A DNA stretch of 64,000 bases from Bacillus sp. MM2020_1 (GCA_011250595.1 JAANMP010000010.1:57690-121689); one strand, 5' to 3'. Shown: positions 8,759 through 17,492, counted from the first letter of the stretch. Notes: generated by a model from the sequence alone, not told the origin. Made by a program: numbers and translations.

Positions 8759-8797
8759 AAAGCATTCTACAAAGAAACTTTTTGTAGAATGCTTTTT
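8759..8797. terminator. Bidirectional terminator between sinR and sinI
   Basis: AAGCATTCTACAAA pairs with TTTGTAGAATGCTT. A run of T follows on the plus strand and A-rich DNA precedes it, so it can end both convergent transcripts. Confidence 0.87.
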
Positions 8798-8823
8798 AAT
8801 TTATGTACATAGTAGTCTCGCAA

Positions 8824-8955
8824 TTAACTTATTACCTCTTTCTGGCTAAGAAAGTCACGAACTGCATTTATCGATAATCCCAAGTCCTTTGCTTCTAAAA
8901 TAAGATCTATCCATTCTTGATCAATAACTTCAGCTTCATTTTTTGTAATTATCAT
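8824..8955 (-). CDS. sinI: SinI-like antirepressor of SinR (43 residues)
   Basis: The peptide consists almost wholly of a SinI dimerisation motif: VIDQEWIDLILEAKDLGLSINAVRDFL. This closely parallels the C-terminal segment of the SinR encoded opposite (IDWMNLVKDAMNSGVSKDQFRDFL). It should form a heterodimer with SinR and release its DNA targets. ATG 8955 has AGGAGTGA about five bases upstream. Unlike B. subtilis, where sinI precedes sinR in one operon, this gene faces sinR and has its own leader containing a c-di-GMP riboswitch. It is the only gene in reach of that riboswitch. Confidence 0.88.
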   Translation of the reverse strand: MIITKNEAEVIDQEWIDLILEAKDLGLSINAVRDFLSQKEVIS

Positions 8956-8984
8956 TGTTATCACTCCTAAAATACATTATGTAT

Positions 8985-9078
8985 TCCAGGTAGCCCGGCC
9001 ATCATAACAAGTAATACCTGCCTTAGATCCTCGGCTTTGCGTCCCTGCTTTTCAACAAGTTTGCCTTTTTCTGTGACT
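8985..9078 (-). promoter_or_regulatory. Cyclic-di-GMP-I (GEMM-I) riboswitch in the sinI leader
   Basis: Read on the minus strand, the leader shows the GEMM-I signature in order: GGCAAAC (9059-9066), a 6-bp helix closed by a GAAA tetraloop, GGACGCAAAGCC (9033-9044), a CUAAG receptor-like strand near 9022, and GCCGGGCTACC (8989-8999). CAGGTA pairs with TACCTG to form the second helix. The sinI ribosome binding site (8961-8968) lies about 20 bases past the aptamer, with an AT-rich hairpin (AATACAT/ATGTATT) between. No U-tailed terminator is seen, so control of translation is the likelier mode. The class is recognised from conserved nucleotides; ligand binding is not shown. Confidence 0.9.
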
Positions 9079-9362
9079 CATACAACTTAAGTAGCAATGT
9101 ATAAGCTATTTATTAAAATTAGATAGGTCGATTTACTTAATCCATACTGCTATTATAACTAGTGCTATTATAGTAGGGTGTTGTAATTTGTCGGATTATT
9201 AAAATTTTCACACATTTTTTTCTAACAAATTATCCCATAAATCTACAAAAATATCCCAATTTACTCTTACAACCTAAAATAGCTTTTTGTCAAAGGTCTA
9301 GAGCATTGGGCGAAATTTCCAATCTATTCTTTATAGTTAGGAAAATTTTATGCTTCAAACAT
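9079..9362. promoter_or_regulatory. AT-rich promoter region for the sinI riboswitch transcript
   Basis: No gene is seen. On the minus strand, CCGACA followed 16 bases later by TATAAT (in the ACTATAATAG string near 9170) is a possible sigma-A promoter for the riboswitch transcript. A second TATAAT lies about 16 bases further on. The choice between them is uncertain. Confidence 0.4.
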
Positions 9363-9392
9363 TTGTCTAAAATGTGACAATTAGCATATAAT
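9363..9392 (+). promoter_or_regulatory. Promoter of the 40-residue membrane peptide gene, with a palindromic operator
   Basis: TTGTCT (9363-9368) and TATAAT (9387-9392) are 18 bases apart, a good sigma-A promoter. The -35 half overlaps an inverted repeat, TTGTC then eight bases then GACAA (9363-9380), which may bind a repressor. Confidence 0.55.
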
Positions 9393-9455
9393 GTAAACAA
9401 CATAAAAATAAACTTAATATTATAAACATTACAAATATGGTGGTGAAGCAATGCG

Positions 9456-9578
9456 ATGACCCTTATTCATGTATTAAACTTTTCCATTCCGATTGCGTTT
9501 ATTGTGTTTGCTGGGTATTTTTTAGACCGCATGTGTAAACCAGATCCCACCCCACAAGAAAAAGCTGGTGAAGATTGA
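9456..9578 (+). CDS. 40-residue single-pass membrane peptide, unknown
   Basis: The ORF begins MTLIHVLNFSIPIAFIVFAG, a single hydrophobic helix, then YFLDRMCKPDPTPQEKAGED, a short charged tail. GGTGG and GTGAAG precede ATG 9456, and a sigma-A promoter lies 64 bases upstream. The last codons form the left arm of the gene's own terminator, which argues that the short ORF is a real transcription unit. I do not recognise a family. Confidence 0.6.
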   Translation: MTLIHVLNFSIPIAFIVFAGYFLDRMCKPDPTPQEKAGED

Positions 9579-9618
9579 ACCAAGTTATTCGGTTCACTTT
9601 ACCAGCTTTTTCTTTTTT
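9558..9618 (+). terminator. Terminator that overlaps the 3' end of the membrane peptide gene
   Basis: AAAAAGCTGGT (9559-9569) pairs with ACCAGCTTTTT (9601-9611). A nested stem, TGAACC with GGTTCA, lies inside, and T-rich sequence follows. Confidence 0.85.
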
Positions 9619-9695
9619 AAGGGAAGATCAAAAAAAGTATTTAATTTTGCTCCAATCAGGGAATGCTACTTGCGAGGACGAAAGGAGTGTTGAAC

Positions 9696-9899
9696 TTGGC
9701 ACGTGGTGAACATTTTGAACATAAGAAGAAAAACCATCCAGGGAACTTCCCAGAAGACAGTTTAACGGAAAAACATGCGAAAGAAGCTGTGGGTGACGAA
9801 GAATTCCTAGTTGTACGGGAAGCATTTAAAAATCGAGTCGAAAATGAGGATGAGTATCGCGGAGATACAGCTCGTTTGCTCAATAATCAGAATGAATAA
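9696..9899 (+). CDS. 67-residue hydrophilic protein, unknown
   Basis: The ORF starts at TTG 9696 behind AAAGGAGTG seven bases upstream. The in-frame ATG at 9663 has no such site. The product begins MARGEHFEHKKKNHPGNFPE and ends YRGDTARLLNNQNE. It is very hydrophilic, mixed in charge, and has no signal or membrane segment. I do not recognise the family. It ends just before a terminator shared with hutH. Confidence 0.6.
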   Translation: MARGEHFEHKKKNHPGNFPEDSLTEKHAKEAVGDEEFLVVREAFKNRVENEDEYRGDTARLLNNQNE

Positions 9900-9900
9900 A

Positions 9901-9935
9901 AACAGGCGTGAGCTCCTCACGCCTGTTTCCTTTTT
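9901..9935. terminator. Bidirectional terminator between the 67-residue gene and hutH
   Basis: AACAGGCGTGAG pairs with CTCACGCCTGTT over a 3-base loop, followed by TTCCTTTTT. It is flanked by convergent genes. Confidence 0.88.
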
Positions 9936-11467
9936 CATACTTCAAATTTCCCTTTTTCCATGCTTAATTTCCTAATAAACTGTGAAAATTCAATTGCTTT
10001 TAACCAATCAGCTGCTTTTTCAATATCCTTGGAAAACACCCTGTCTTGTTTAATGGAAGCCACCTGTTCACGGCCCTTATCGTAAAACTCTCTTGTTTGC
10101 GTGGCCATTTTTTCAACCCCGCGTATTTCTACTGCCTGCATGGCACAAATCAATTCAATCGCCAAAACTCTTCTTGCATTCTGGATTATTTGATAAGCAT
10201 GCCTAGAGGCAATCGTCCCCATACTAACATGATCCTCCTGATTAGCAGACGAAGGAATCGAATCGACACTGGCAGGATGGGCGAGAGTTTTATTTTCTGA
10301 AACCAGTGCCGCCGCTGCATATTGCATGATCATCGCACCCGATTGTAAACCAGGCTCGGGACTTAGGAAGGCTGGTAAATCATTGAGCTGCGGATTGACT
10401 AATCTTTCAATCCGTCTTTCTGAAATATTTGCCAGTTCCGCTACGGCTATTTTCATAAAATCCATCGCAAAAGCAATGGGCTGTCCGTGGAAGTTTCCTC
10501 CTGAAATGACCTTTTCTCCATCATCAAAAATTAATGGGTTATCAGTCGCTGCATTCATTTCGATTTCTAATTTTTCTTTTACATAATCCAAGGCCTGCCA
10601 TGATGCACCGTGAACTTGTGGAATGCAGCGAAGAGAATAAGCATCCTGAACCCGCAACTCCCCCTGCTGGGTTGTTAATAGACTATCACTTAAATAACGA
10701 CGGATTCTTGCCGCAGTGTCAATTTGCTGTTTGTAGCCCCTTGCGATATGAACTTCTTCCGCAAATGCATCGATAATTCCATTTAACCCTTCCATTGTCA
10801 TCGCAGCGATCAGTTCACTTTCATGGGCCAGCTGCTCTGCCTCCAAGTAGCCGATAACACCCATTGCTGTCATCGCTTGGGTCCCGTTAATTAGGGCTAG
10901 ACCTTCTTTTGCTTCCAATGTAACTGGTAAAATCCCTTCTTGCTGAAGCGCATCAAAAGCATCCATTTGCTTACCTTTGTAAAATACCTCTCCTTCCCCA
11001 ATTAAAACTAGGGCAAGGTGAGATAGCGGGGCTAAGTCACCGCTCGCACCAAGGGAACCTTGCTGTGGGATGACGGGAATGATATCTTTATTCACTAACT
11101 CTAATAACTTTTCAATAACAATCGGCCTGACCCCTGAAAATCCTTTTAGGAGTGCGTTCGCACGAAGCAGGACCATTGCTTTAGAGACAATTTCCGGAAA
11201 AGGGTCGCCTATCCCGCATGCATGGGAGCGAATTAAATTAAGCTGCAGGTCTTGAACATGATTCTTATCAATCAGGACGTCGCTAAATTTACCAAATCCA
11301 GTTGTAATCCCATAAACTACCTTTGATTCTGAAACAATTCTTTCTACGGCTTCGCGACTCTTCTTGACTGCTTCCATGCTCTTATCTGAGGCATTGACCT
11401 TTTGCTTGCGATATAATACATCTTTCATCTGTTCTAATGTTAAACTTCCACCAGTAAGTGTGATCAT
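9935..11467 (-). CDS. hutH: Histidine ammonia-lyase HutH
   Basis: The enzyme deaminates L-histidine to urocanate, the first step of histidine use. The MIO prosthetic group would form from Ala141-Ser142-Gly143 in [12 protein letters not shown]. The active-site tyrosine lies in [12 protein letters not shown], and NPLIF and the Asn/Gln-rich GNFHGQP also fit the family. Start ATG 11467 has GAGGAGAGAGA upstream and gives 510 residues, the usual size. No hutU, hutI, hutG, hutM or hutP is adjacent. The leader holds a promoter followed by a terminator hairpin just before the gene. Confidence 0.93.
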   Translation of the reverse strand: MITLTGGSLTLEQMKDVLYRKQKVNASDKSMEAVKKSREAVERIVSESKVVYGITTGFGKFSDVLIDKNHVQDLQLNLIRSHACGIGDPFPEIVSKAMVLLRANALLKGFSGVRPIVIEKLLELVNKDIIPVIPQQGSLGASGDLAPLSHLALVLIGEGEVFYKGKQMDAFDALQQEGILPVTLEAKEGLALINGTQAMTAMGVIGYLEAEQLAHESELIAAMTMEGLNGIIDAFAEEVHIARGYKQQIDTAARIRRYLSDSLLTTQQGELRVQDAYSLRCIPQVHGASWQALDYVKEKLEIEMNAATDNPLIFDDGEKVISGGNFHGQPIAFAMDFMKIAVAELANISERRIERLVNPQLNDLPAFLSPEPGLQSGAMIMQYAAAALVSENKTLAHPASVDSIPSSANQEDHVSMGTIASRHAYQIIQNARRVLAIELICAMQAVEIRGVEKMATQTREFYDKGREQVASIKQDRVFSKDIEKAADWLKAIEFSQFIRKLSMEKGKFEV

Positions 11468-11503
11468 AACGTCTCTCTCCTCTACCACTGTAGTATAATA
11501 AAG

Positions 11504-11550
11504 AAAGAGGCTGGATTCCGAATCTACATGATTTGGAGTCCAGCCTCTTT
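11504..11550 (-). terminator. Hairpin between the hutH promoter and hutH: attenuator candidate
   Basis: A perfect 12-bp stem, AAAGAGGCTGGA (11504-11515) with TCCAGCCTCTTT (11539-11550), is followed on the minus strand by TTTCTTTATT. It lies downstream of a good promoter (11624-11653) and 36 bases before the hutH start. That position fits transcription attenuation, but it could simply end topB transcription. Confidence 0.7.
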
Positions 11551-11623
11551 TATGATTAATTGATTGAATATTTTTAGATGCCTCATGGGATCATTCCATT
11601 CTATAACTATCTTATTGATAATT

Positions 11624-11653
11624 ATTGTATGAGATGAATAGCTTATCTGTCAA
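11624..11653 (-). promoter_or_regulatory. Sigma-A promoter upstream of hutH
   Basis: On the minus strand a perfect -35, TTGACA (11648-11653), is followed after 18 bases by TACAAT (11624-11629). The expected leader is about 150 nt and includes the hairpin at 11504-11550. Confidence 0.65.
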
Positions 11654-11776
11654 TCAAATTTTCAGAATTTTAGCACGATAACACTTTAGTGAGATAACAA
11701 ATGAAAGATGAAACGTTCATGTTACGAAATATCTTGAGATTCCGTTATACTATTTAACAAAGTCCTTTTTGAAGAT

Positions 11777-13966
11777 CTACTTCAAATTAAGTTTTTTTAG
11801 AGCATCTGCTAAAGCTGTATTAATTGGCTCTTCTTCCTCGTTTTGGTTTTTCAAATATTTTTGCACCGTCCGTTTATCCACTTTACCAGTAGATTCTTTT
11901 TTACGGCGCGCTTCGAAAGCAGATAGTTTCTCACGATGGCCACATTTACAGGTGAAAATTTGTCCTTCCCCTTCGCCGCGAAGCTCCAGTTTTTTATGGC
12001 ATTGTGGGCAGCGCGCATTTGTGACTCGCGAAACATTTTTTCGATGTCCACATTCACGGTCTTGGCACACAAGCATTTTGCCTTTTTTCCCATTTACTTC
12101 AAGCATTGGTTTCCCGCAATCTGGACATGATTTTGTTGAAATATTGTCGTGCTTATACTTTTTATTACTTGCTTTAATATCAGCAACGATTTTTTTTGTG
12201 TAGTTTTTCATTTCGCTAATAAACACTTCTTTTTTCAACTTGCCATGTGCAATTTGATCAAGCTTTTGTTCCCACTCAGCTGTTAAAGTCGGGGATTTAA
12301 GCTCCGCAGGAACCAAGTCAAGCAATTGACGTCCTTTTGAAGTAATATGAATGTCTTTGCCTCGCTTTTCGATAAGAAATGAATTGAAAAGCTTTTCAAT
12401 GATATCCGCACGTGTAGCAACAGTACCTAGTCCACCCGTTGATTTTAAGGTGTCTGCCAATTGTTTATTATTCGTATCCATATACTTCGTTGGATTTTCC
12501 ATTGCCGACAACAATGTCGCCTCATTAAAGCGGGCAGGCGGCTTCGTTTGACCTGAAGTTTGGGCGATTAATTTAACGTTTAAGGTATCGCCTTTTTCAA
12601 TCCGAGGTAGAATCTGTTCCTTCAGATCATCACCTTCTTCATCTTCATCAAGTCGATTATTGTATACTTCTTTCCAACCAAGAGATAAAATAGTTTTGCC
12701 TCTAGCAACAAAGTTTTCTTCACCGATTCTAGCTCGAAGCGTTAATTGCTCGTACTCGAATGCCGGGAATAGGACAGCTAAGAACCGTTTAACAACCAAA
12801 TCATAAATTTTCCTTTCCTTATCTGTAAAGGCTGAAAAATTTACATATCCTTCAGTAGGAATTATGGCATGGTGATCGGATACCTTGCTGTCATCAACAA
12901 AAGATTTAGAGGCTTTGATTGGTTTTTTTAAGACTTTGCTTGTTAGTAAACGATATTCGCCAATTCCACACGCCTTAAGACGCTCTGGTATAGTTGGAAC
13001 AATATCCGATGAAATAAACCGCGAGTCTGTCCGCGGATAGGTTAAAACTTTATGCTGCTCATACAGTTTCTGCATAATGTTTAACGTTTCCTTTGCAGAG
13101 TAACCAAAGATTTTATTCGCATCACGTTGTAGTTCTGTTAAGTCATATAGACCTGGTGAATAAGATTTCTTCGGTTTTTTTTCAATTTCCGTTACTTTAG
13201 CGTTTTGCTTCCCAAGTTTTTTTACAATCACATCAAGTTTCTCTTTATCAAAGCTGCGGCTGTTGCCTTTTACATCTTGCCAAGTAAGCTTTAATTGATC
13301 TACGGTTTGTGCTTCGATGCCGTAATAGGTTTGTGCTTTAAAGTTTCTAATTTCGTCCTCACGGGCTGCAATAATCGCAACAGTAGGTGTTTGTACACGG
13401 CCACAGTTTAGTTGGGCATTGAATCGGGTTGTTAACGCACGGGTTGCATTAAGACCAATATACCAGTCAGCCTCGGAGCGGGCGACAGCTGAAAAATAAA
13501 GGTTTTCATATGCTTTTCCCGGCTTCAAATTATTGAATCCATCTTTAATGGCCTTATCCGTAACAGAAGAAATCCATAGACGTTTGATTGGTTTGTTTAT
13601 TTTCGCTTTTGCAATTATCCATCGAGCAACTAATTCACCTTCACGACCACTATCGGTTGCAATTATTATCTCCCCTACATCAGAACGAAGTAATTGGCTT
13701 TTTACCGAATTAAACTGCTTACCTGTTTGCTTAATAACTACAAGCTTCAAATCATTGGGAATCATAGGTAAATCTTCAATTTTCCAGGTTTTATATTTAT
13801 CGTCGTAAATTTCTGGGTCTGCAAGAGTAACTAAATGCCCAAGCGCCCAAGTGACTATATATTTATCTCCTTCAAAAAAACCGTTACCTTTTTTATTACA
13901 ATTTAATACTCGTGCTATATCCCGAGCGACTGAAGGTTTTTCGGCTAAAATTACACTTTTTTTCAC
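11777..13966 (-). CDS. topB: DNA topoisomerase III (type IA) TopB
   Basis: The 729-residue enzyme passes single strands through transient nicks and resolves replication and recombination intermediates. The Toprim domain is at the N-terminus (SVILAEKPSVARDIA, then ATDSGREGELVARWI with its acidic residues). The catalytic Tyr is in LTYPRTDSRF, near residue 310. The C-terminus has zinc-ribbon cysteine pairs (CPDCGKPM, CQDRECGHRK, CPQCHKKLE, CKCGHREK). Start GTG 13966 has AAAGGATG upstream. The length matches B. subtilis TopB. Confidence 0.95.
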   Translation of the reverse strand: MKKSVILAEKPSVARDIARVLNCNKKGNGFFEGDKYIVTWALGHLVTLADPEIYDDKYKTWKIEDLPMIPNDLKLVVIKQTGKQFNSVKSQLLRSDVGEIIIATDSGREGELVARWIIAKAKINKPIKRLWISSVTDKAIKDGFNNLKPGKAYENLYFSAVARSEADWYIGLNATRALTTRFNAQLNCGRVQTPTVAIIAAREDEIRNFKAQTYYGIEAQTVDQLKLTWQDVKGNSRSFDKEKLDVIVKKLGKQNAKVTEIEKKPKKSYSPGLYDLTELQRDANKIFGYSAKETLNIMQKLYEQHKVLTYPRTDSRFISSDIVPTIPERLKACGIGEYRLLTSKVLKKPIKASKSFVDDSKVSDHHAIIPTEGYVNFSAFTDKERKIYDLVVKRFLAVLFPAFEYEQLTLRARIGEENFVARGKTILSLGWKEVYNNRLDEDEEGDDLKEQILPRIEKGDTLNVKLIAQTSGQTKPPARFNEATLLSAMENPTKYMDTNNKQLADTLKSTGGLGTVATRADIIEKLFNSFLIEKRGKDIHITSKGRQLLDLVPAELKSPTLTAEWEQKLDQIAHGKLKKEVFISEMKNYTKKIVADIKASNKKYKHDNISTKSCPDCGKPMLEVNGKKGKMLVCQDRECGHRKNVSRVTNARCPQCHKKLELRGEGEGQIFTCKCGHREKLSAFEARRKKESTGKVDKRTVQKYLKNQNEEEEPINTALADALKKLNLK

Positions 13967-14190
13967 TGTATTTAAACATCCTTTCAGTAAACCATTGAAC
14001 TTTTAATATAACATACAAATTCTTAAAAAGCAGAATAACAAAGTGGGGTCATTGATTCTGGCTATAGGAAAAAGACTTGGAATAATCATGAATGGTAAGC
14101 ACGATTTGATCTGGATACTATTTCTGTTGTAAGTTTCTCAATTAAGATAGTATGATAGTATCGTCAAAATTCTAGAAACGAGGACAATAT

Positions 14191-15459
14191 ATGAGGATTA
14201 GGGATTGGGATCCTAATTTAAAAGTTCGCTTATTTAGCGAAGCGATGATGAACATTACTTTCTGGATGTTTTTTCCGTTCTTAACGATTTATTTTGCTGA
14301 AGAGTTCGGTAAAAGCAAAGCAGGCTTATTATTAGTTTTTTCTCAAATCTTTTCAGTAGTGGCTAATCTGATGGGCGGTTACTGTGCGGACCGTTTCGGA
14401 CGGAAACGAATGATGGTTCTTTCTGCTATTGGTCAAGGGCTCTCGTTTATCGCCTTTGCCTTCGCTAGTTCACCTTGGTATCAATCCCCATGGATGGGAT
14501 TTACCGCATTTGCAATTGCCGGAGTATTCGGTTCCTTTTATTGGCCTGCCAGCCAAGCGATGGTAGCGGATGTAGTCGATGAAAAAGATCGTAGTAATGT
14601 ATTTGCCATTTTTTATACATCGATCAATATTGCCGTTGTCATTGGCCCAATTCTAGGTGCTATCTTTTATGTTCCCTATCGCTTCCAACTCCTTTTTGTG
14701 GCTGGCGTGGTGTGTATTTCGTTAGGGCTTATCCTAGCCAAATGGACACGTGAAACGGTTCCGGTGAAACAAAACACTTCCTCGCCTGACGGGAAATGGT
14801 ATTACTTTTTAAAAAATCAATTGATGGATTATTCACTAATTGTTAAAGATAAAACCTTCCTGTTATTTATCCTTGCAGGTGTTTTGGCTGGGCAAACGTT
14901 TATGCAATTGGACTTGTTGATTCCTGTCTATATTAAGGATGTTTTCAAAGATCAAAGTCTTTTTTCAATCGGGAATTGGTCATTTACCGTTAAAGGAGAG
15001 CAAGCCTTTGGAATTGTACTTGCAGAGAATGGTTTTCTCGTCGCTCTGCTGACCGTAATCGTCACAAAGTGGATGAGTAGCTATTATGAAAGAAATGTAT
15101 TTATTCTCTCATCTGTTGTTTATGCCATTTCAATGATTCTATTCAGTCAAACTACTTGGATTTGGGGATTAATGTTCGCCATGGCGATTTTCACTTTCGC
15201 AGAATTAATGGGGGCTGGGCTCCAGCAAAGCTTTGTATCAAGACTCGCTCCTGAGCATATGCGCGGTCAATACTTCGCCGCCGCAAGCCTGCGTTTTACC
15301 ATTAGCCGGACCATCGCACCGCTTGCGATTCCAATGACGGTAATGCTCGGCTATGGGTGGACGTTTTTTGTCTTAACGATCCTTGCCCTTTTAAGTGCGG
15401 GAATGTATTGGGTAATGTTTTATTCGTTTGAAAAACAAGAAATTGAATCACAGATGTAA
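14191..15459 (+). CDS. MFS transporter, YttB-like
   Basis: The 422-residue permease has about twelve membrane segments. Motif A is clear in GGYCADRFGRKRMM after segment 2, and AMVADVVDEKDRSNVFAI follows segment 4. The sequence PNLKVRLFSEAMMNITFWMFFPFLTIYF resembles Bacillus YttB drug-exporter relatives. An insertion between segments 6 and 7 (about residues 195-225) and one before segment 8 are typical of that subgroup. ATG 14191 follows ACGAGGAC. Divergent from topB. The substrate is unknown. Confidence 0.83.
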   Translation: MRIRDWDPNLKVRLFSEAMMNITFWMFFPFLTIYFAEEFGKSKAGLLLVFSQIFSVVANLMGGYCADRFGRKRMMVLSAIGQGLSFIAFAFASSPWYQSPWMGFTAFAIAGVFGSFYWPASQAMVADVVDEKDRSNVFAIFYTSINIAVVIGPILGAIFYVPYRFQLLFVAGVVCISLGLILAKWTRETVPVKQNTSSPDGKWYYFLKNQLMDYSLIVKDKTFLLFILAGVLAGQTFMQLDLLIPVYIKDVFKDQSLFSIGNWSFTVKGEQAFGIVLAENGFLVALLTVIVTKWMSSYYERNVFILSSVVYAISMILFSQTTWIWGLMFAMAIFTFAELMGAGLQQSFVSRLAPEHMRGQYFAAASLRFTISRTIAPLAIPMTVMLGYGWTFFVLTILALLSAGMYWVMFYSFEKQEIESQM

Positions 15460-15563
15460 AACTTGTCAATAAATAATTAAAATTTGTACTAAATTGTTCA
15501 CATTCGCCTAATTTGTATTATAATTAACTTATAAAGGTAATTAATATAAGGGCGGTGGAATCA

Positions 15564-15680
15564 ATGGAATTATCCCAGTTCATGTCTCCAACTTCATTGT
15601 CAGGTATTATTACATTCTTAGTCCTCTTTTCCGCAGGTGTTTATTTTAATATAAAGGTATACGGCAGCAAGTTGCAGTAG
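15564..15680 (+). CDS. 38-residue single-pass membrane peptide, unknown
   Basis: The ORF begins MELSQFMSPTSLSGIITF, continues with one hydrophobic helix (LVLFSAGVYFNI) and ends KVYGSKLQ. GGGCGGTGG lies seven bases before ATG 15564. As with the 40-residue peptide at 9456, the stop codon sits inside the left arm of its terminator, so the gene and terminator form a compact unit. I do not recognise the family. Confidence 0.58.
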   Translation: MELSQFMSPTSLSGIITFLVLFSAGVYFNIKVYGSKLQ

Positions 15681-15705
15681 AGATGAAAATCTTTACTGTT
15701 TTTTC
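15675..15705 (+). terminator. Terminator overlapping the stop codon of the 38-residue gene
   Basis: CAGTAGAGAT pairs with ATCTTTACTG, with one mismatch, across a GAAA loop, followed by TTTTTTC. The TAG stop lies within the left arm. Confidence 0.82.
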
Positions 15706-15801
15706 TTTTATCAGGTGTCCTTTTGCTTAATGTGCAATCAGTTTCTTTTTCCAATTAAAAACGCTACAATAAAGGAAGATTCAGAAAAAGGAGACGTACA
15801 T

Positions 15802-17034
15802 ATGAGTAATTTTAAAAATACCCTCGAGAAATATGCTGAACTTGCCGTTAAGGTCGGCGTAAATGTTCAAAAAGGCCAAACCTTAGTTGTGAACACCACC
15901 CTAGATGCTGCAGAATTTGTTCGTCTGATTGTTAAAAAAGCATACGAAACTGGTGCACAGAATGTCATAGTCAACTGGAACGACGATACTGTTACGAAAA
16001 CAAAATATGATTTAGCTCCAGACGATGCTTTCCTTGAGTACCCTGTTTGGCGTGCCAAAGAAATGGAAGATTTAGCAGATCAAGGTGCTGCCTTTATGTC
16101 CGTTATTTCGACTAGTCCTGATTTGCTGAAAGGTGTGAATCCGGAACGAATCGCCAATTTCAATAAAGCTGCCGGGAAAGCACTTGCGAATTATCGAAAG
16201 GCAGCCCAATCTGATAAGGTGAGCTGGACTGTTATTGCTGCCGCTGCGCCGGCATGGGCTGCTAAAGTATTCCCGAATGAGCCTGCAGAAAACCAAGTGA
16301 ACAAGCTGTGGGATGCCATTTTCAAAGCTGTCCGTGCAGACCTTGATAACCCGGTTGAGGCATGGAAAAAACATGATGAAACCCTTCATGAAAAGGTTCA
16401 TTATTTAAATGAAAAAAGATACCAAAAGCTTCATTACACAGCGCCTGGTACAGACTTAACGATTGAACTTCCCGATAAACATATTTGGGTCGGGGCGGGC
16501 AGTGTGAATGAAAAAGGCTTTGAATTTATGGCCAACATGCCGACAGAGGAAGTGTTCACTGTTCCTTTACGAACAGGTGTGAATGGCACAGTCGCCAGCA
16601 CAAAGCCATTAAGCTATGGCGGAAACATCATTGACCGTTTTTCGATTACGTTTGAAAATGGAAAAATTGTTGGCGTGAAAGCAGAAGAAGGCGAAGAAAT
16701 TCTGAAGCGTCTGGTCGATACAGATGAAGGATCGCATTATCTTGGTGAAGTGGCCCTTGTACCAGTTAACTCACCTATTTCACAATCAAATGTGCTTTTC
16801 TTTAATACATTATTTGACGAAAATGCATCAAATCATTTGGCAATCGGCAGTGCCTATGCTTTCTGCATTGAAGGCGGCAAGAAAATGTCATCTGAAGAAT
16901 TGAAAGAGAATGGATTGAACGAAAGTATTACCCACGTTGACTTTATGATTGGTTCTACTGAAATGGACATCGACGGAATTACTGCCGATGGACAATCAGA
17001 ACCAGTATTCCGAGGTGGAAATTGGGCTTTCTAA
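15802..17034 (+). CDS. ampS: M29-family aminopeptidase AmpS
   Basis: This cytoplasmic metallo-aminopeptidase releases N-terminal residues from peptides. The family appears in NVQKGQTLVVNTTLDAAEFVRLIV at the N-terminus, IELPDKHIWVGAGSVNEKGFEFMANMPTEEVFTVP in the centre, and YLGEVALVPVNSPIS with NHLAIGSAYAF further on, where the Glu, His and Asp metal ligands of M29 lie. ATG 15802 has AAAGGAGAC upstream and gives 410 residues, as in B. subtilis AmpS. The longer frame adds 29 unlikely residues. Confidence 0.92.
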   Translation: MSNFKNTLEKYAELAVKVGVNVQKGQTLVVNTTLDAAEFVRLIVKKAYETGAQNVIVNWNDDTVTKTKYDLAPDDAFLEYPVWRAKEMEDLADQGAAFMSVISTSPDLLKGVNPERIANFNKAAGKALANYRKAAQSDKVSWTVIAAAAPAWAAKVFPNEPAENQVNKLWDAIFKAVRADLDNPVEAWKKHDETLHEKVHYLNEKRYQKLHYTAPGTDLTIELPDKHIWVGAGSVNEKGFEFMANMPTEEVFTVPLRTGVNGTVASTKPLSYGGNIIDRFSITFENGKIVGVKAEEGEEILKRLVDTDEGSHYLGEVALVPVNSPISQSNVLFFNTLFDENASNHLAIGSAYAFCIEGGKKMSSEELKENGLNESITHVDFMIGSTEMDIDGITADGQSEPVFRGGNWAF

Positions 17035-17045
17035 TGTAAGGACAG

Positions 17046-17073
17046 AAAGAGCAGGACACCCTGCTCTTTTCTT
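17046..17073 (+). terminator. Intrinsic terminator of ampS
   Basis: AAAGAGCAGG pairs with CCTGCTCTTT over a 4-base loop, with T-rich sequence after it. Confidence 0.86.
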
Positions 17074-17102
17074 ATAACAAAATAGCTTGGAGGGATGTTT
17101 TT

Positions 17103-17492
17103 ATGTGGAATGAATTTAAACAGTTTGCCATGAAAGGCAATGTGATTGATTTAGCTGTCGGGGTTATTATTGGCGGTGCTTTTGGGAAGATAGTTGCTTC
17201 ACTTGTCGGCGATATTATTATGCCATTGTTTGGATTACTTATGGGAGTAAAGACCTTTTCTAAACTTGCATATGGAAGTATAAAATACGGCCTGTTTATT
17301 CAAACAGTTGTTGATTTCTTTATAATAGCATTTTCCATTTTCCTATTTATAAAGTTCCTTAACCGCTTTAAAAAGAAAGAGGAACCAGCTGAAGTTGTTG
17401 TAAAAGTAGATCGTACAGAAGAGTTATTGGCTGAAATTCGCGATTTATTAAAAGAAGATAAAGATTTTTTCAGAAAAAATGAAACATCTTGA
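17103..17492 (+). CDS. mscL: Large-conductance mechanosensitive channel MscL
   Basis: MscL opens under membrane tension and releases solutes on hypo-osmotic shock. The 129-residue protein has the amphipathic N-terminal helix ([31 protein letters not shown]) running into TM1, a short external loop with [18 protein letters not shown]2 ([19 protein letters not shown]) and a charged C-terminal helix ([13 protein letters not shown]). ATG 17103 follows TTGGAGGG. It stands 50 bases before the BI-1 gene. Confidence 0.96.
   Translation: MWNEFKQFAMKGNVIDLAVGVIIGGAFGKIVASLVGDIIMPLFGLLMGVKTFSKLAYGSIKYGLFIQTVVDFFIIAFSIFLFIKFLNRFKKKEEPAEVVVKVDRTEELLAEIRDLLKEDKDFFRKNETS

Noticed and set aside
11769..12203. 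Plus-strand 144-residue ORF inside topB
   Set aside because: It is the antisense shadow of the topB zinc-ribbon region; its Ser/Phe/Cys bias is typical of such shadows.
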